Source: Candidatus Brevibacterium intestinigallinarum (lineage in GTDB: Bacteria > Actinomycetota > Actinomycetes > Actinomycetales > Brevibacteriaceae). Taken from it: a stretch of 10,838 bases of DNA. Under the pieces are notes generated by a model that saw nothing but the letters and a program-made list of their open reading frames with translations, did no database searches and had not been told where the DNA came from. Position 1 is the stretch's first letter. Each line of letters starts with the position of its first letter. Positions 1 through 6,355 of this stretch are shown in pieces. The position numbers and the translations under genes were made by a program. Location: contig DWZY01000323.1 of the NCBI GenBank assembly GCA_019117325.1, positions 1 to 10,838 on the forward strand. The letters run 5' to 3'.

Positions 1-132
1 CAGCACCGGGTGCCCGGCCGCCGCGAGGCCGTGGGCCAGCACGCGGCCGATCCCGCGTGTGCCGCCGGTGACGATCGCCAGACCGGTGGTCGGGTCGATC
101 GCCGTGTGCCTGGGCGCGGCGGGATCGGTCAC
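1..132 (-). CDS. Short-chain dehydrogenase/reductase (SDR), N-terminal fragment
   Basis: This is the first 44 codons of a gene that runs off the left edge. Translation from GTG at 132 gives an N-terminus with IVTGGTRGIGRVLAHGLAAAG at about residues 20-40. This is the Rossmann TGxxxGIG nucleotide-binding motif of classical SDR enzymes, which usually use NAD(P)H on alcohols, ketones or acyl-carrier substrates. The substrate cannot be told because the catalytic Tyr-x-x-x-Lys region lies outside the window. The GTG overlaps the pheT stop codon in a GTGA arrangement, so the gene is probably translated by ribosomes finishing pheT. No separate ribosome binding site is obvious. The SDR assignment is well supported by the motif; a link to Phe-tRNA synthetase function is not implied. 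Confidence 0.8.
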   Translation of the reverse strand, partial: MTDPAAPRHTAIDPTTGLAIVTGGTRGIGRVLAHGLAAAGHPVL

Positions 133-2663
133 GAGCGGACCTCCGCCCCGTGCGCGGCAGCGGCGGCTGCGGTGGCGGCCTCGCGCAGTGCCGAGGCCTC
201 GTCCGCCGTGAGTGTGCGGTCCGCGGCACGGAACGTCATGCGCAGCGCGACCGACTTCCGTCCCTCGGGCACCTGGTCGCCGGTGTAGACGTCGAACACT
301 TCGAGCTGCTCCAGCTCGCTGCCGGCCGCCTCCCGCAGCGTGTCCATGAGGGTCCCGGCCGGGAGGTCCGCAGGGACGACCAGTGCCACGTCCTGGCGCG
401 AGACCGGGTACGTCGAGAGGGCGCCGGCCCAGTCCCGGCGGTCCTCCTGCGCCACGAGCGCATCGAGATCGATCTCGAGGGCGACGGTCCGTGGGGGCAG
501 TCCCAGGTTCTCGCACACCTTCGGGTGCAGCTCTCCCGCGACGCCCAGGTCGGTGCCATCGGCCAGGACGAACCGTGCGCAGCGGCCCGGATGCCACGGA
601 GCCAGCGCTGCGGCCTCGGCGCGCACCGTGTGCCCGTTGACGGCGGCGATCCGGTGGACCAGCTCGATTGCATCCTGCGCGTCCGCGCGGCGACCGGGGG
701 AGGCGACACCCGCCGGCTCCACATGACCGGCGAGGACGGCAGCGATGTGGAACGGCTGGCGGGGCACCGACCGGCGCAGCTCCTCGAGCTGCTCGGCTGC
801 GGGGTGCTGACCCGGCGCGAAGCGCGTGGCGGCGGCGTCGGTGGGGCGACCGCCCACCGTGACGAGGCCTGCCTCGAAGATGCCGACGTCCTTGAAGCCC
901 CGGCCCGTGTTCCGCACGACCGCGTCGAGCAGCGTGCTCAGCAGGGTCGAGCGCATGAGGGGGCGGTCCTCCCCCAGCGGATTCGCGAGTCGCACGACGG
1001 CCCGCCGCGGATCATCCTCCGGGATGAGGAGGGCATCAGCACGGTCGTTCGACGTGAACGGGTACGTGAGCACCTCAGTGAGGCCGCTGTTCGCCAGGAG
1101 GTTCGACACTCGCCTCCGGGCCCGCTGGGAGGCGGTGAGCCCGCTGCCGCCCGGCGCCTGCGGTTCGACGGAGGGGATCTCGTCGTAGCCGCCCGCGCGC
1201 ACGACCTCCTCCACGAGGTCGACGTCGGAGACGAGATCCGGCCGCCACGACGGGACCGTCACCCGCAGCAGGGTGTCATCCTCCGCTGCCGTCTCCACGA
1301 CCTCGGCGGTCGCACCCACGGCCCGCAGCAGCGCGGTGATGCGCTCGACGGGATAGTCGACGCCCACCCGCTGCGCGGGCAGCGCCGCGCGCAGGTCGAC
1401 GGTCCGCGAAGCGGGCAGCTCACCGGCCTCGGTCACATCCGTGCTGCGCTGGCCGCCGGCCAGTGCGACGAGGAGATCGGCGGCACGGCGGGCCGCGGCC
1501 GGGCCCACGGCCGGGTCGACTCCGCGCTCGAAGCGTCGCGCGGCCTCGCTGGGCAGCCTGTGCCTGCGCGCAGTGCGCGCGATCGAGACGGGATCGAAGT
1601 GTGCGGCCTCGAGCACGACGTCGCGGGTCTCCCCCGTCACCTCGAGCTCTGCCGAGCCCATGACGCCGGCCAGCCCGATGATGCGGGAGGCGGTCTCACC
1701 GTTCCCGGCGTCCGTGATGAGCAGGTCCTCCGGGTGCAGCGTGCGGGTCGCGTCGTCCAGGGTCACGAGGGTCTCGCCCGCGCGCGCACGGCGCACGGTG
1801 ATGGGACCGGCGAGCTTCTGCGCGTCGTACGCGTGCAGCGGCTGGCCCAGCTCGAGCATGACGTAGTTCGTCACGTCGACCGCGAGGCTGATGGGGCGCA
1901 TGCCCGCTTCCAGCAGGCGGCGGGCCATCCAGTACGGGGTCCGCGCCGAAGGATCGATGCCGGTGACCGTGAGCGCCGTGAAGCGCGTGCAGCCCGGCAC
2001 ACCGTGGATCGGAGCCTCGTCCGCCAGCTCGACGGGGAACCCGTCAGCGGACGGGGCGTCCGTCTCGATGTCCGCGGGATCCGTGTACGGCTGATTCGTG
2101 AGCATCGCGAACTCGCGCGCGATCCCGCGCATGCTCAGCTGGTAGCCGCGGTCGGGGGTCACGTTGACGTCGAGCGTCACGCGGTCGAGGCCCAGCAGTG
2201 CGATCGCGTCGTCGCCCGGTGCGCCGGTGAGGCCCAGCGATGAGAGGACGATGATGCCGTCGTGGTCGTCGCCCAGCCCCAGCTCGCGCTGGGAGCAGAT
2301 CATGCCGTCGGAGACGTGTCCGTACGTCTTCCGCGCCGCGATCGCGAAGTCACCGGGCAGGACCGCTCCCGGCAGTGCGGCGACCACGAGGTCGCCGGGA
2401 CCGAAGTTGTGGGCTCCGCAGACGATGCCGCGCGGCTCGGCCTCGCCCACATCCACGGTGCACCAGTTGATGGTCTTGCCGTTCGAGTGCTCCTCCGGCT
2501 CCGCGGTGAGGACACGGCCCACGATGAGGGGGCCGGTCACCTGCGGACCGAAGTACTCCTCCTCTTCGAGACCGATGCTCGCGAAATCCGCCGCGAGGAC
2601 GTGCGCGTCGTCGACGGATGACATGTCGACGAGCTCGGACAGCCATTCGAGGGGGACGCGCAT
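129..2663 (-). CDS. pheT: Phenylalanine--tRNA ligase beta subunit
   Basis: The 844-residue product is the beta chain of the alpha2-beta2 phenylalanyl-tRNA synthetase, which attaches phenylalanine to tRNA-Phe in the cytoplasm. The N-terminus (MRVPLEWLSELVD) is family-typical. Residues about 40-150 form the tRNA-binding OB-like domain. The B3/B4 editing region at about 215-390 contains ISLAVDVTNYVMLELGQPLH (258-277), where mischarged Tyr-tRNA is hydrolysed. The B5 domain at about 423-496 contains VPSWRPDLVSDVDLVEEVVR. The last ~95 residues are the ferredoxin-like anticodon-binding domain, with the conserved YPVSRQDVALVV. Length is slightly above the usual ~800. The ATG at 2661-2663 shares one base with the pheS TGA (TGATG), so synthesis of the two subunits is probably coupled. 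The 3' end overlaps the next gene by four bases. Confidence 0.97.
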   Translation of the reverse strand: MRVPLEWLSELVDMSSVDDAHVLAADFASIGLEEEEYFGPQVTGPLIVGRVLTAEPEEHSNGKTINWCTVDVGEAEPRGIVCGAHNFGPGDLVVAALPGAVLPGDFAIAARKTYGHVSDGMICSQRELGLGDDHDGIIVLSSLGLTGAPGDDAIALLGLDRVTLDVNVTPDRGYQLSMRGIAREFAMLTNQPYTDPADIETDAPSADGFPVELADEAPIHGVPGCTRFTALTVTGIDPSARTPYWMARRLLEAGMRPISLAVDVTNYVMLELGQPLHAYDAQKLAGPITVRRARAGETLVTLDDATRTLHPEDLLITDAGNGETASRIIGLAGVMGSAELEVTGETRDVVLEAAHFDPVSIARTARRHRLPSEAARRFERGVDPAVGPAAARRAADLLVALAGGQRSTDVTEAGELPASRTVDLRAALPAQRVGVDYPVERITALLRAVGATAEVVETAAEDDTLLRVTVPSWRPDLVSDVDLVEEVVRAGGYDEIPSVEPQAPGGSGLTASQRARRRVSNLLANSGLTEVLTYPFTSNDRADALLIPEDDPRRAVVRLANPLGEDRPLMRSTLLSTLLDAVVRNTGRGFKDVGIFEAGLVTVGGRPTDAAATRFAPGQHPAAEQLEELRRSVPRQPFHIAAVLAGHVEPAGVASPGRRADAQDAIELVHRIAAVNGHTVRAEAAALAPWHPGRCARFVLADGTDLGVAGELHPKVCENLGLPPRTVALEIDLDALVAQEDRRDWAGALSTYPVSRQDVALVVPADLPAGTLMDTLREAAGSELEQLEVFDVYTGDQVPEGRKSVALRMTFRAADRTLTADEASALREAATAAAAAAHGAEVRS

Positions 2664-3727
2664 CAGGCGTTCACCCCGAATCGTGCGGAGAAGCGGAGGT
2701 CACCCTCCACCATGTCGTGCATGTCGTTGATGCCCTCCCTCAGCATGAGCGTCCGCTCGATGCCCATTCCGAATGCGAAGCCCTGATACTCGTCCGGGTC
2801 GATGCCCGCCGCGCGGAGCACATTGGGGTGCACCATGCCGCAGCCGCCCCACTCGATCCACCCGGGACCGCCCACCTTCTGGGGGAACCAGAAGTCCATC
2901 TCTGCGCTGGGCTCCGTGAACGGGAAGAACGACGGGCGCAGGCGCGTGCGGGACTCCGGGCCGAACATCGCGCGCGCGAATGCATCCAGCGTGCCCTTGA
3001 GATGAGCCATCGTGAGGCCGCGGTCGATCGCGATCCCCTCGACCTGGTGGAACACGGGGGTGTGCGTCGCGTCGAGCTCATCGGTGCGGAAGACCTTGCC
3101 CGGGCACACGACGTAGAGCGGCACGCCGCGCTCCAGGAGGCTGCGGGACTGCACCGGCGACGTGTGGGTCCGCAGAACCAGGCCGGCCTCCGGCGGATCC
3201 ACGAAGAACGTATCCTGCATCTGACGAGCGGGGTGGTCGGGACCGAAGTTGAGGGCGTCGAAGTTGAACCACTCGGCCTCGATCTCCGGGCCCTCCGCGA
3301 CCTCCCAGCCGTGCCCCACGAAGTGGTCGGCGATCTGCTCCTGCAGCAGCTGCAGCGGGTGGCGCGCACCCTGCGGGGTCCGCTGCACGGGCAACGTCAC
3401 GTCGATGGCCTCAGCCACGAGGACCTCCTGCTCGCGCTGCTCCTCGAGCTCGGCCTGCCGCTGCGCGAGGGCGCGGGAGACCTGCCCGCGCGACTGCCCC
3501 ACCAGCTTGCCCGCTGCCGCCTTCTCCGACTTGTCGAGAGCGCCGATCCCGCGGTTGGCCAGCGCCAGCGGCGAGCGATCGCCCGTGTGCGCGATCTTCA
3601 CCGCCTTGAGCGCCTCGAGGTTCGCCGCGTCGCCGATGTCGCGGAGCGCGGTCTGGACGGCGGCGGCAACAGCCGCCTCGTCGCGGGGATCGATCGGCGT
3701 CGGATCGCCGGCACTGGACTCAGACAT
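2663..3727 (-). CDS. pheS: Phenylalanine--tRNA ligase alpha subunit
   Basis: The 354-residue product is the catalytic alpha chain, which activates Phe with ATP and partners PheT. The N-terminal ~110 residues are a charged helical segment (tRNA-binding coiled coil, rich in Glu/Gln/Arg at about 75-105). The class II catalytic core follows: LRTHTSPVQSR at 185-195, motif 2 with FRTDELDATHTPVFHQVEG at 213-231, IEWGGCGMVHP at 291-301, and motif 3 FGMGIERTLMLR at 319-330, whose Arg contacts ATP. Length matches the family. The ATG at 3725-3727 is preceded by a purine-rich AGAAGGA, only about two bases away, so the spacing is tight but usable. A 116-base gap separates it from the upstream methyltransferase gene, and a possible promoter lies in that gap. 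pheT follows with a TGATG overlap. Confidence 0.97.
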   Translation of the reverse strand: MSESSAGDPTPIDPRDEAAVAAAVQTALRDIGDAANLEALKAVKIAHTGDRSPLALANRGIGALDKSEKAAAGKLVGQSRGQVSRALAQRQAELEEQREQEVLVAEAIDVTLPVQRTPQGARHPLQLLQEQIADHFVGHGWEVAEGPEIEAEWFNFDALNFGPDHPARQMQDTFFVDPPEAGLVLRTHTSPVQSRSLLERGVPLYVVCPGKVFRTDELDATHTPVFHQVEGIAIDRGLTMAHLKGTLDAFARAMFGPESRTRLRPSFFPFTEPSAEMDFWFPQKVGGPGWIEWGGCGMVHPNVLRAAGIDPDEYQGFAFGMGIERTLMLREGINDMHDMVEGDLRFSARFGVNA

Positions 3728-3766
3728 CGTCCTTCTCTCGTGGTGGTGGGCGGTTCAGGAGCTCGC

Positions 3767-3782
3767 CCCGACCGGAGTCGGG
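3767..3782 (-). other. Small hairpin in pheS leader
   Basis: A perfect 6-bp inverted repeat, CCCGAC with GTCGGG around a four-base loop, lies about 40 bases upstream of the pheS start. A second small one (GGGGC, three-base loop, GCCCC) lies at 3796-3808. Neither is followed by a U-run on the minus strand, so neither is a convincing terminator. They may fold in the pheS leader, but GC-rich DNA makes such repeats easy to find by chance. Confidence 0.3.
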
Positions 3783-3808
3783 ACGCGCCAACGCGGGGGC
3801 CGCGCCCC

Positions 3809-3814
3809 AGTCTA
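3809..3814 (-). promoter_or_regulatory. Possible pheST -10 element (TAGACT)
   Basis: On the minus strand TAGACT lies about 80 bases upstream of the pheS start and fits the actinobacterial TANNNT -10 pattern. No convincing -35 is seen in the GC-rich stretch before it. Its position in the gap after the methyltransferase gene suggests that pheST can be transcribed on its own. The intended leader also contains two small hairpins (3796-3808 and 3767-3782). Low certainty, based on one hexamer. Confidence 0.35.
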
Positions 3815-3827
3815 GCGCCGGGGCCGG

Positions 3828-3843
3828 CCCGCGCCGTCGCGGG
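3828..3843 (-). terminator. Hairpin directly after methyltransferase stop
   Basis: CCCGCG and CGCGGG pair perfectly around a four-base loop immediately next to the methyltransferase stop codon (3844-3846). The position suits a 3' end hairpin for that gene. There is no U-tract downstream on the minus strand, so it could instead be a weak pause site with readthrough into pheST. Confidence 0.35.
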
Positions 3844-4755
3844 TCAGACCTGCTGGTTGCGCGCGGACTCGTAGATGCAGATGCTCGCAGCCGTCGCGAG
3901 ATTCAGGCTCTCGGCCTTCCCATAGAGGGGGATCGCCACCGCGGCATCGCAGACGGCGCGGTCCGCCTCCGGCAGGCCCCAGGCCTCGTTGCCGAACACC
4001 CATGCGGTCCGAGCGGACAGATCGAGGCCGGTGTCCCACGGCACGTGGAGGTCGTGCGCCGGCGGGTGCGCGTCCGCGGCGAGGACCTGCAGGCCGCGGG
4101 CGCGGGCGAGCTCGGCGACTTCGGGCAGACCCACGCCGGTCACGACGGGGATGTGGAACAGCGAGCCAGCTGTCGAGCGGACCGTCTTGGGGTTGTACAC
4201 GTCCACACTGGACGACGTCACGATGACCGCGTCCGCGCCGGCCGCGTCCGCCACCCGCAGCGCCGTCCCCGCGTTGCCGGGATCGCGGACCTGTGACAGG
4301 ACGACGAGCAGCCGCGCGTCCCGGTTCACCACCTGGCCGAGCGGCACGTCCAGGTGCTCGACGACGGCGACGATCTCCTGGGAGGCGACCGTGTCGGTGA
4401 GCTGCGCCAGGACCTCGGGAATGACCTGGCGGATCCGCACGCGCGCGGCCGCAGCCGTCTCTAGGAGGTCCGGGTGTCGCTGCGCGGCCTCGGCCGTGGC
4501 CCAGACGTCGAGGACTGCACCGGCAGCCGGTCGCGGCGGGGCGCCGTCCTCACTCGTCCGATTCGGAAGCGTGACGGCGGCCGGTGTGAGCTCGCGCTGG
4601 CGCTCGAGTGCCTCGCGCACCGCCTGCGGCCCCTCGACGAGGAAGCGGCGGGTCTTCGTCCGCCACGCGCGCCGGGAGAGCTTGGACGCTTCCTTGATGC
4701 GCGGAGAGTCGGTGCGCGTGATGACGGGGCCCTGGAGGCCGGGATGCAGATCCAT
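3844..4755 (-). CDS. SpoU/TrmH-class RNA 2'-O-methyltransferase
   Basis: The 303-residue protein belongs to the SPOUT (knotted) methyltransferases, which transfer a methyl group from S-adenosylmethionine to a ribose 2'-OH in rRNA or tRNA. Residues ~20-110 form the substrate-binding N-domain, with RRFLVEGPQAVREAL at 37-51. The three SpoU motifs are all visible: motif 1 QVRDPGNAGTALRVADAAG (155-173, with Asn161 and Arg167), motif 2 AWVFGNEAWGLPEADR (251-266, with Glu257), and motif 3 IPLYGKAESLNLATAASI (275-292), which forms the knot and SAM site. The neighbourhood (downstream of rplT, upstream of pheS) is common for such genes in this phylum and suggests an rRNA target, but the nucleotide modified cannot be told. 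No Shine-Dalgarno is clear; a TAGGCT six bases before the ATG suggests a leaderless message, which also supports this start. Confidence 0.93.
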   Translation of the reverse strand: MDLHPGLQGPVITRTDSPRIKEASKLSRRAWRTKTRRFLVEGPQAVREALERQRELTPAAVTLPNRTSEDGAPPRPAAGAVLDVWATAEAAQRHPDLLETAAAARVRIRQVIPEVLAQLTDTVASQEIVAVVEHLDVPLGQVVNRDARLLVVLSQVRDPGNAGTALRVADAAGADAVIVTSSSVDVYNPKTVRSTAGSLFHIPVVTGVGLPEVAELARARGLQVLAADAHPPAHDLHVPWDTGLDLSARTAWVFGNEAWGLPEADRAVCDAAVAIPLYGKAESLNLATAASICIYESARNQQV

Positions 4756-4761
4756 GCGTTC

Positions 4762-4767
4762 AGCCTA
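4762..4767 (-). promoter_or_regulatory. Putative -10 (TAGGCT) for leaderless methyltransferase mRNA
   Basis: TAGGCT on the minus strand fits TANNNT and ends six bases before the A of the ATG at 4755. That spacing would put transcription start on or next to the start codon, giving a leaderless transcript, a common arrangement in Actinomycetota. The absence of a good Shine-Dalgarno agrees. No strong -35 is visible. Confidence 0.45.
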
Positions 4768-4810
4768 CCCAGGACCGTGGGGCTCGCGTGACGGTCGCGC
4801 CCGCACGCAC

Positions 4811-4856
4811 GACAGCGGGGCCGGAGATCCTGTGCGGATCATCCGGCCCCGCTGTC
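4811..4856 (-). terminator. Long hairpin terminator after infC-rpmI-rplT
   Basis: The arms GACAGCGGGGCCGGA (4811-4825) and TCCGGCCCCGCTGTC (4842-4856) are perfectly complementary over 15 bp. The stem continues with GATCC (4826-4830) and GGATC (4836-4840) around a five-base loop (4831-4835), with only A4841 bulged, giving 20 bp in all. It begins about 30 bases beyond the rplT stop codon. No U-tract follows on the minus strand, as is often the case for high-GC bacteria, so the hairpin may also serve as a 3' stabiliser. It separates the ribosomal operon from the methyltransferase gene. Confidence 0.75.
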
Positions 4857-4886
4857 ACGGGTCCCTCCGGCGGAGGGATGCGCAGA

Positions 4887-5276
4887 TCAGGCTGCGGAAG
4901 TCTTGGGCGCGTTCACGTCCGAGGGGAGCGCGTCCTTCGCGACCTTCACGAGCGTTGCGAACGTCGCCTGGTCGTTGACGGCGAGCTCGGCCAGCATGCG
5001 GCGGTCGACCTCGACGCCTGCGGCCTTGAGACCCTGGATGAAGCGGTTGTAGGTCATGCCGTTGGCGCGCGCCCCGGCGTTGATCCGCTGGATCCAGAGG
5101 CGACGGAAGTCACCCTTGCGGGCGCGACGGTCGCGGTAGCTGTAGACCAGCGAGTGGATGACCTGTTCCTTGGCCTTGCGGTACAGGCGCGAACGCTGTC
5201 CGCGGTAGCCGCTCGCCCGGTCCAGGATGACCCGGCGCTTCTTCTTGGCGTTGACCGCCCTCTTCACACGTGCCAC
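4887..5276 (-). CDS. rplT: 50S ribosomal protein L20
   Basis: The 129-residue basic protein matches L20, an early 50S assembly protein that binds 23S rRNA. Recognisable segments are the N-terminal ARVKRAVNAKKKRR, the ASGYRGQRSRLYRKAKEQV stretch and LWIQRINAGARANGMTYNRF at about 61-80, followed by the C-terminal globular domain. The last ~12 residues (SDVNAPKTSAA) are a short extension beyond the usual end. The start is GTG at 5274-5276, chosen because the next residues are the invariant ARVKR and because a strong AAGGAG lies five bases upstream. It is the last gene of infC-rpmI-rplT, 113 bases after rpmI, and is followed by a long hairpin. In other bacteria L20 autoregulates this operon; I do not see the Firmicutes-type site with certainty. 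Confidence 0.97.
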   Translation of the reverse strand: MARVKRAVNAKKKRRVILDRASGYRGQRSRLYRKAKEQVIHSLVYSYRDRRARKGDFRRLWIQRINAGARANGMTYNRFIQGLKAAGVEVDRRMLAELAVNDQATFATLVKVAKDALPSDVNAPKTSAA

Positions 5277-5281
5277 GTGTA

Positions 5282-5287
5282 CTCCTT
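5282..5287 (-). promoter_or_regulatory. Shine-Dalgarno fixing the GTG start of rplT
   Basis: AAGGAG on the minus strand lies five bases before GTG (5274-5276). It decides the start of rplT at GTG rather than at an upstream ATG. It sits just after a small inverted repeat (GTGG...CCAC around the GATATC region at 5288-5302), which could influence access to the site. Confidence 0.8.
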
Positions 5288-5389
5288 GTGGATATCACCC
5301 ACAGCCGCGGTTCAGCGGCCATGGTGCGGCGCATCCCGGTGCCGTCCCGGCTCCCGGTGATGCAGCCTCGAATGTCTGCGGTGTCGGAC

Positions 5390-5587
5390 TCAGCGCTTGC
5401 CGAGGAGCTTGAGGCCCTTGGCCCGGTCGCCCTGGGTCAGCACCTGGTCCATCGAGATCCGGCGCTTGCGGCGCGAGGACTTGTGCTCGGCCAGGTGGCG
5501 CTTGTTGACGCCCTCTCGCATGAGCTTGCCGCTGCCGGTGAGGCGCAGACGCTTCTTGGCGCCGCTGTGGGTCTTCTGCTTCGGCAT
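5390..5587 (-). CDS. rpmI: 50S ribosomal protein L35
   Basis: The 65-residue, very basic protein begins MPKQKTHSGAKKRLRLTGSG, the signature N-terminus of L35, a small 50S subunit protein. Length equals the family norm (~64-66). An upstream in-frame ATG at 5603-5605 would add MKENGT, but those codons are the ribosome binding site itself, so the ATG at 5585-5587 is the true start. Its stop lies 113 bases before rplT and its start 39 bases after the infC stop, giving the conserved order infC-rpmI-rplT. The rpmI-rplT gap contains repeated CACCGGGA words and a GCCGC/GCGGC hairpin near 5308-5323 on the minus strand, of unknown meaning. Confidence 0.97.
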   Translation of the reverse strand: MPKQKTHSGAKKRLRLTGSGKLMREGVNKRHLAEHKSSRRKRRISMDQVLTQGDRAKGLKLLGKR

Positions 5588-5596
5588 GGTGCCGTT

Positions 5597-5602
5597 CTCC
5601 TT
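5597..5602 (-). promoter_or_regulatory. Shine-Dalgarno fixing the rpmI start
   Basis: AAGGAG on the minus strand lies nine bases before ATG 5585-5587. It overlaps the codons of a six-residue upstream extension (from ATG 5603-5605), which rules that extension out. Confidence 0.85.
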
Positions 5603-5626
5603 CACATCTGGTAGGTCAGGCGGGAC

Positions 5627-6274
5627 TCAGGAATCCTGGGCGGACGGCTGCTCCGCCCGGACCTCGGCCTTCGCCTGTGCTTCGCGGTCGCGGCGGGACT
5701 TGACCTCCGCGCGCGTTCCCTTCGACCCGGCGGACGCTTCGCGCGACTCCGCCTTCGCATCGGCCTTGGACTTCGTCGGAGCGATGACCATGACCATGTT
5801 GCGTCCGTCCACGCGCGGGGACGACTCGACTGTGCCCAGCTCGGACACATCCTCCGCGAGTCGGTTGAGGAGGCGCACGCCCATCTCCGGTCGCGACTGC
5901 TCGCGGCCGCGGAACATGATCATGACCTTGACCTTGTCCCCGCCCGTCAGGAAGCGCGTGACGTGCCCCTTCTTGGTCTCGTAATCGTGCTCGTCGATCT
6001 TGAGCCGGAACCGGATCTCCTTGAGGGCCGTGTTGGCCTGGTTCTTCCGGGCTTCGCGCGCCTTCTGGGCGGACTCGTACTTGAACTTGCCGAAGTCCAT
6101 GAGCTTGGCGACGGGAGGCTTGGCCTGCGGTGCCACCTCGACCAGATCGAGGTCCGCCTCACGGGCGAGGTCAAGGGCCTTGCGCATTGCGACGATGCCC
6201 ACCTGCTCCCCGTTGGGTCCGACGAGGCGGACTTCCGGGACCCGGATCTTGTCGTTGATACGTGGCTCGCTGAT
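5627..6274 (-). CDS. infC: Translation initiation factor IF-3, with ATC start
   Basis: The 215-residue product is IF-3, which binds the 30S subunit, keeps it free of 50S and checks the initiator tRNA and start codon. The N-domain runs from SEPRINDKIRVPEVRLVGP to the linker helix near DFGKFKYESAQKAREARKNQ (60-79). The C-domain has KKGHVTRFL (101-109), VMIMFRGREQSRPEMG (117-132) and DGRNMVMVIAPTK (156-168). The usual protein is ~175-190 residues; here residues ~169-215 form a low-complexity Lys/Arg/Glu/Ala-rich tail. There is no ATG, GTG or TTG at the expected start. The codon before SEPRIND is ATC (6272-6274), six bases after a strong AGAAGGAG, so ATC is taken as the start. The reading frame stays open upstream for over 1 kb, but that stretch crosses the leader and two other genes and is not coding in this frame. 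Confidence 0.93.
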   Translation of the reverse strand: MSEPRINDKIRVPEVRLVGPNGEQVGIVAMRKALDLAREADLDLVEVAPQAKPPVAKLMDFGKFKYESAQKAREARKNQANTALKEIRFRLKIDEHDYETKKGHVTRFLTGGDKVKVMIMFRGREQSRPEMGVRLLNRLAEDVSELGTVESSPRVDGRNMVMVIAPTKSKADAKAESREASAGSKGTRAEVKSRRDREAQAKAEVRAEQPSAQDS

Positions 6275-6280
6275 GTGCTG

Positions 6281-6288
6281 CTCCTTCT
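6281..6288 (-). promoter_or_regulatory. Shine-Dalgarno that decides the infC ATC start
   Basis: AGAAGGAG on the minus strand is the strongest ribosome binding site in this region. Six bases (CAGCAC) separate it from ATC at 6272-6274. No ATG, GTG or TTG codon lies in frame within a usable distance, so the site points to ATC as the initiation codon. Confidence 0.85.
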
Positions 6289-6320
6289 CGACTGAACACG
6301 ATGGTGCGGCGGTCAGGAAC

Positions 6321-6355
6321 GGAAGAAGGCCCCGACTGCCGATGCAGAGGGGCCT
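6321..6355 (-). terminator. Terminator-like hairpin in the infC leader (possible attenuator)
   Basis: On the minus strand AGGCCCC (6355-6349) pairs with GGGGCCT (6333-6327). Inside it CTGC (6347-6344) pairs with GCAG (6339-6336) around a four-base loop, leaving a small 1x2 internal loop. The descending arm runs into a pyrimidine tract, TCTTCCGTTCC. The hairpin is 46 bases upstream of the infC Shine-Dalgarno, so if it terminates, it would act as an attenuator. The U-run is impure, so the call is moderate. Confidence 0.55.

Noticed and set aside
150..2243. A 697-codon open frame on the plus strand, opposite pheT
   Set aside because: It lies exactly antisense to the well-supported pheT gene, has Arg/His/Gly-rich composition with no family motif, and is explained by high G+C removing stop codons.
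2618..3874. A 418-codon open frame on the plus strand, opposite pheS
   Set aside because: Same reason: antisense of pheS with no recognisable motif and no plausible ribosome binding site.
5277..5389. Possible L20-binding leader between rpmI and rplT
   Set aside because: Small inverted repeats and a doubled CACCGGGA word are present, but nothing matches the known L20 leader architecture clearly enough to call.
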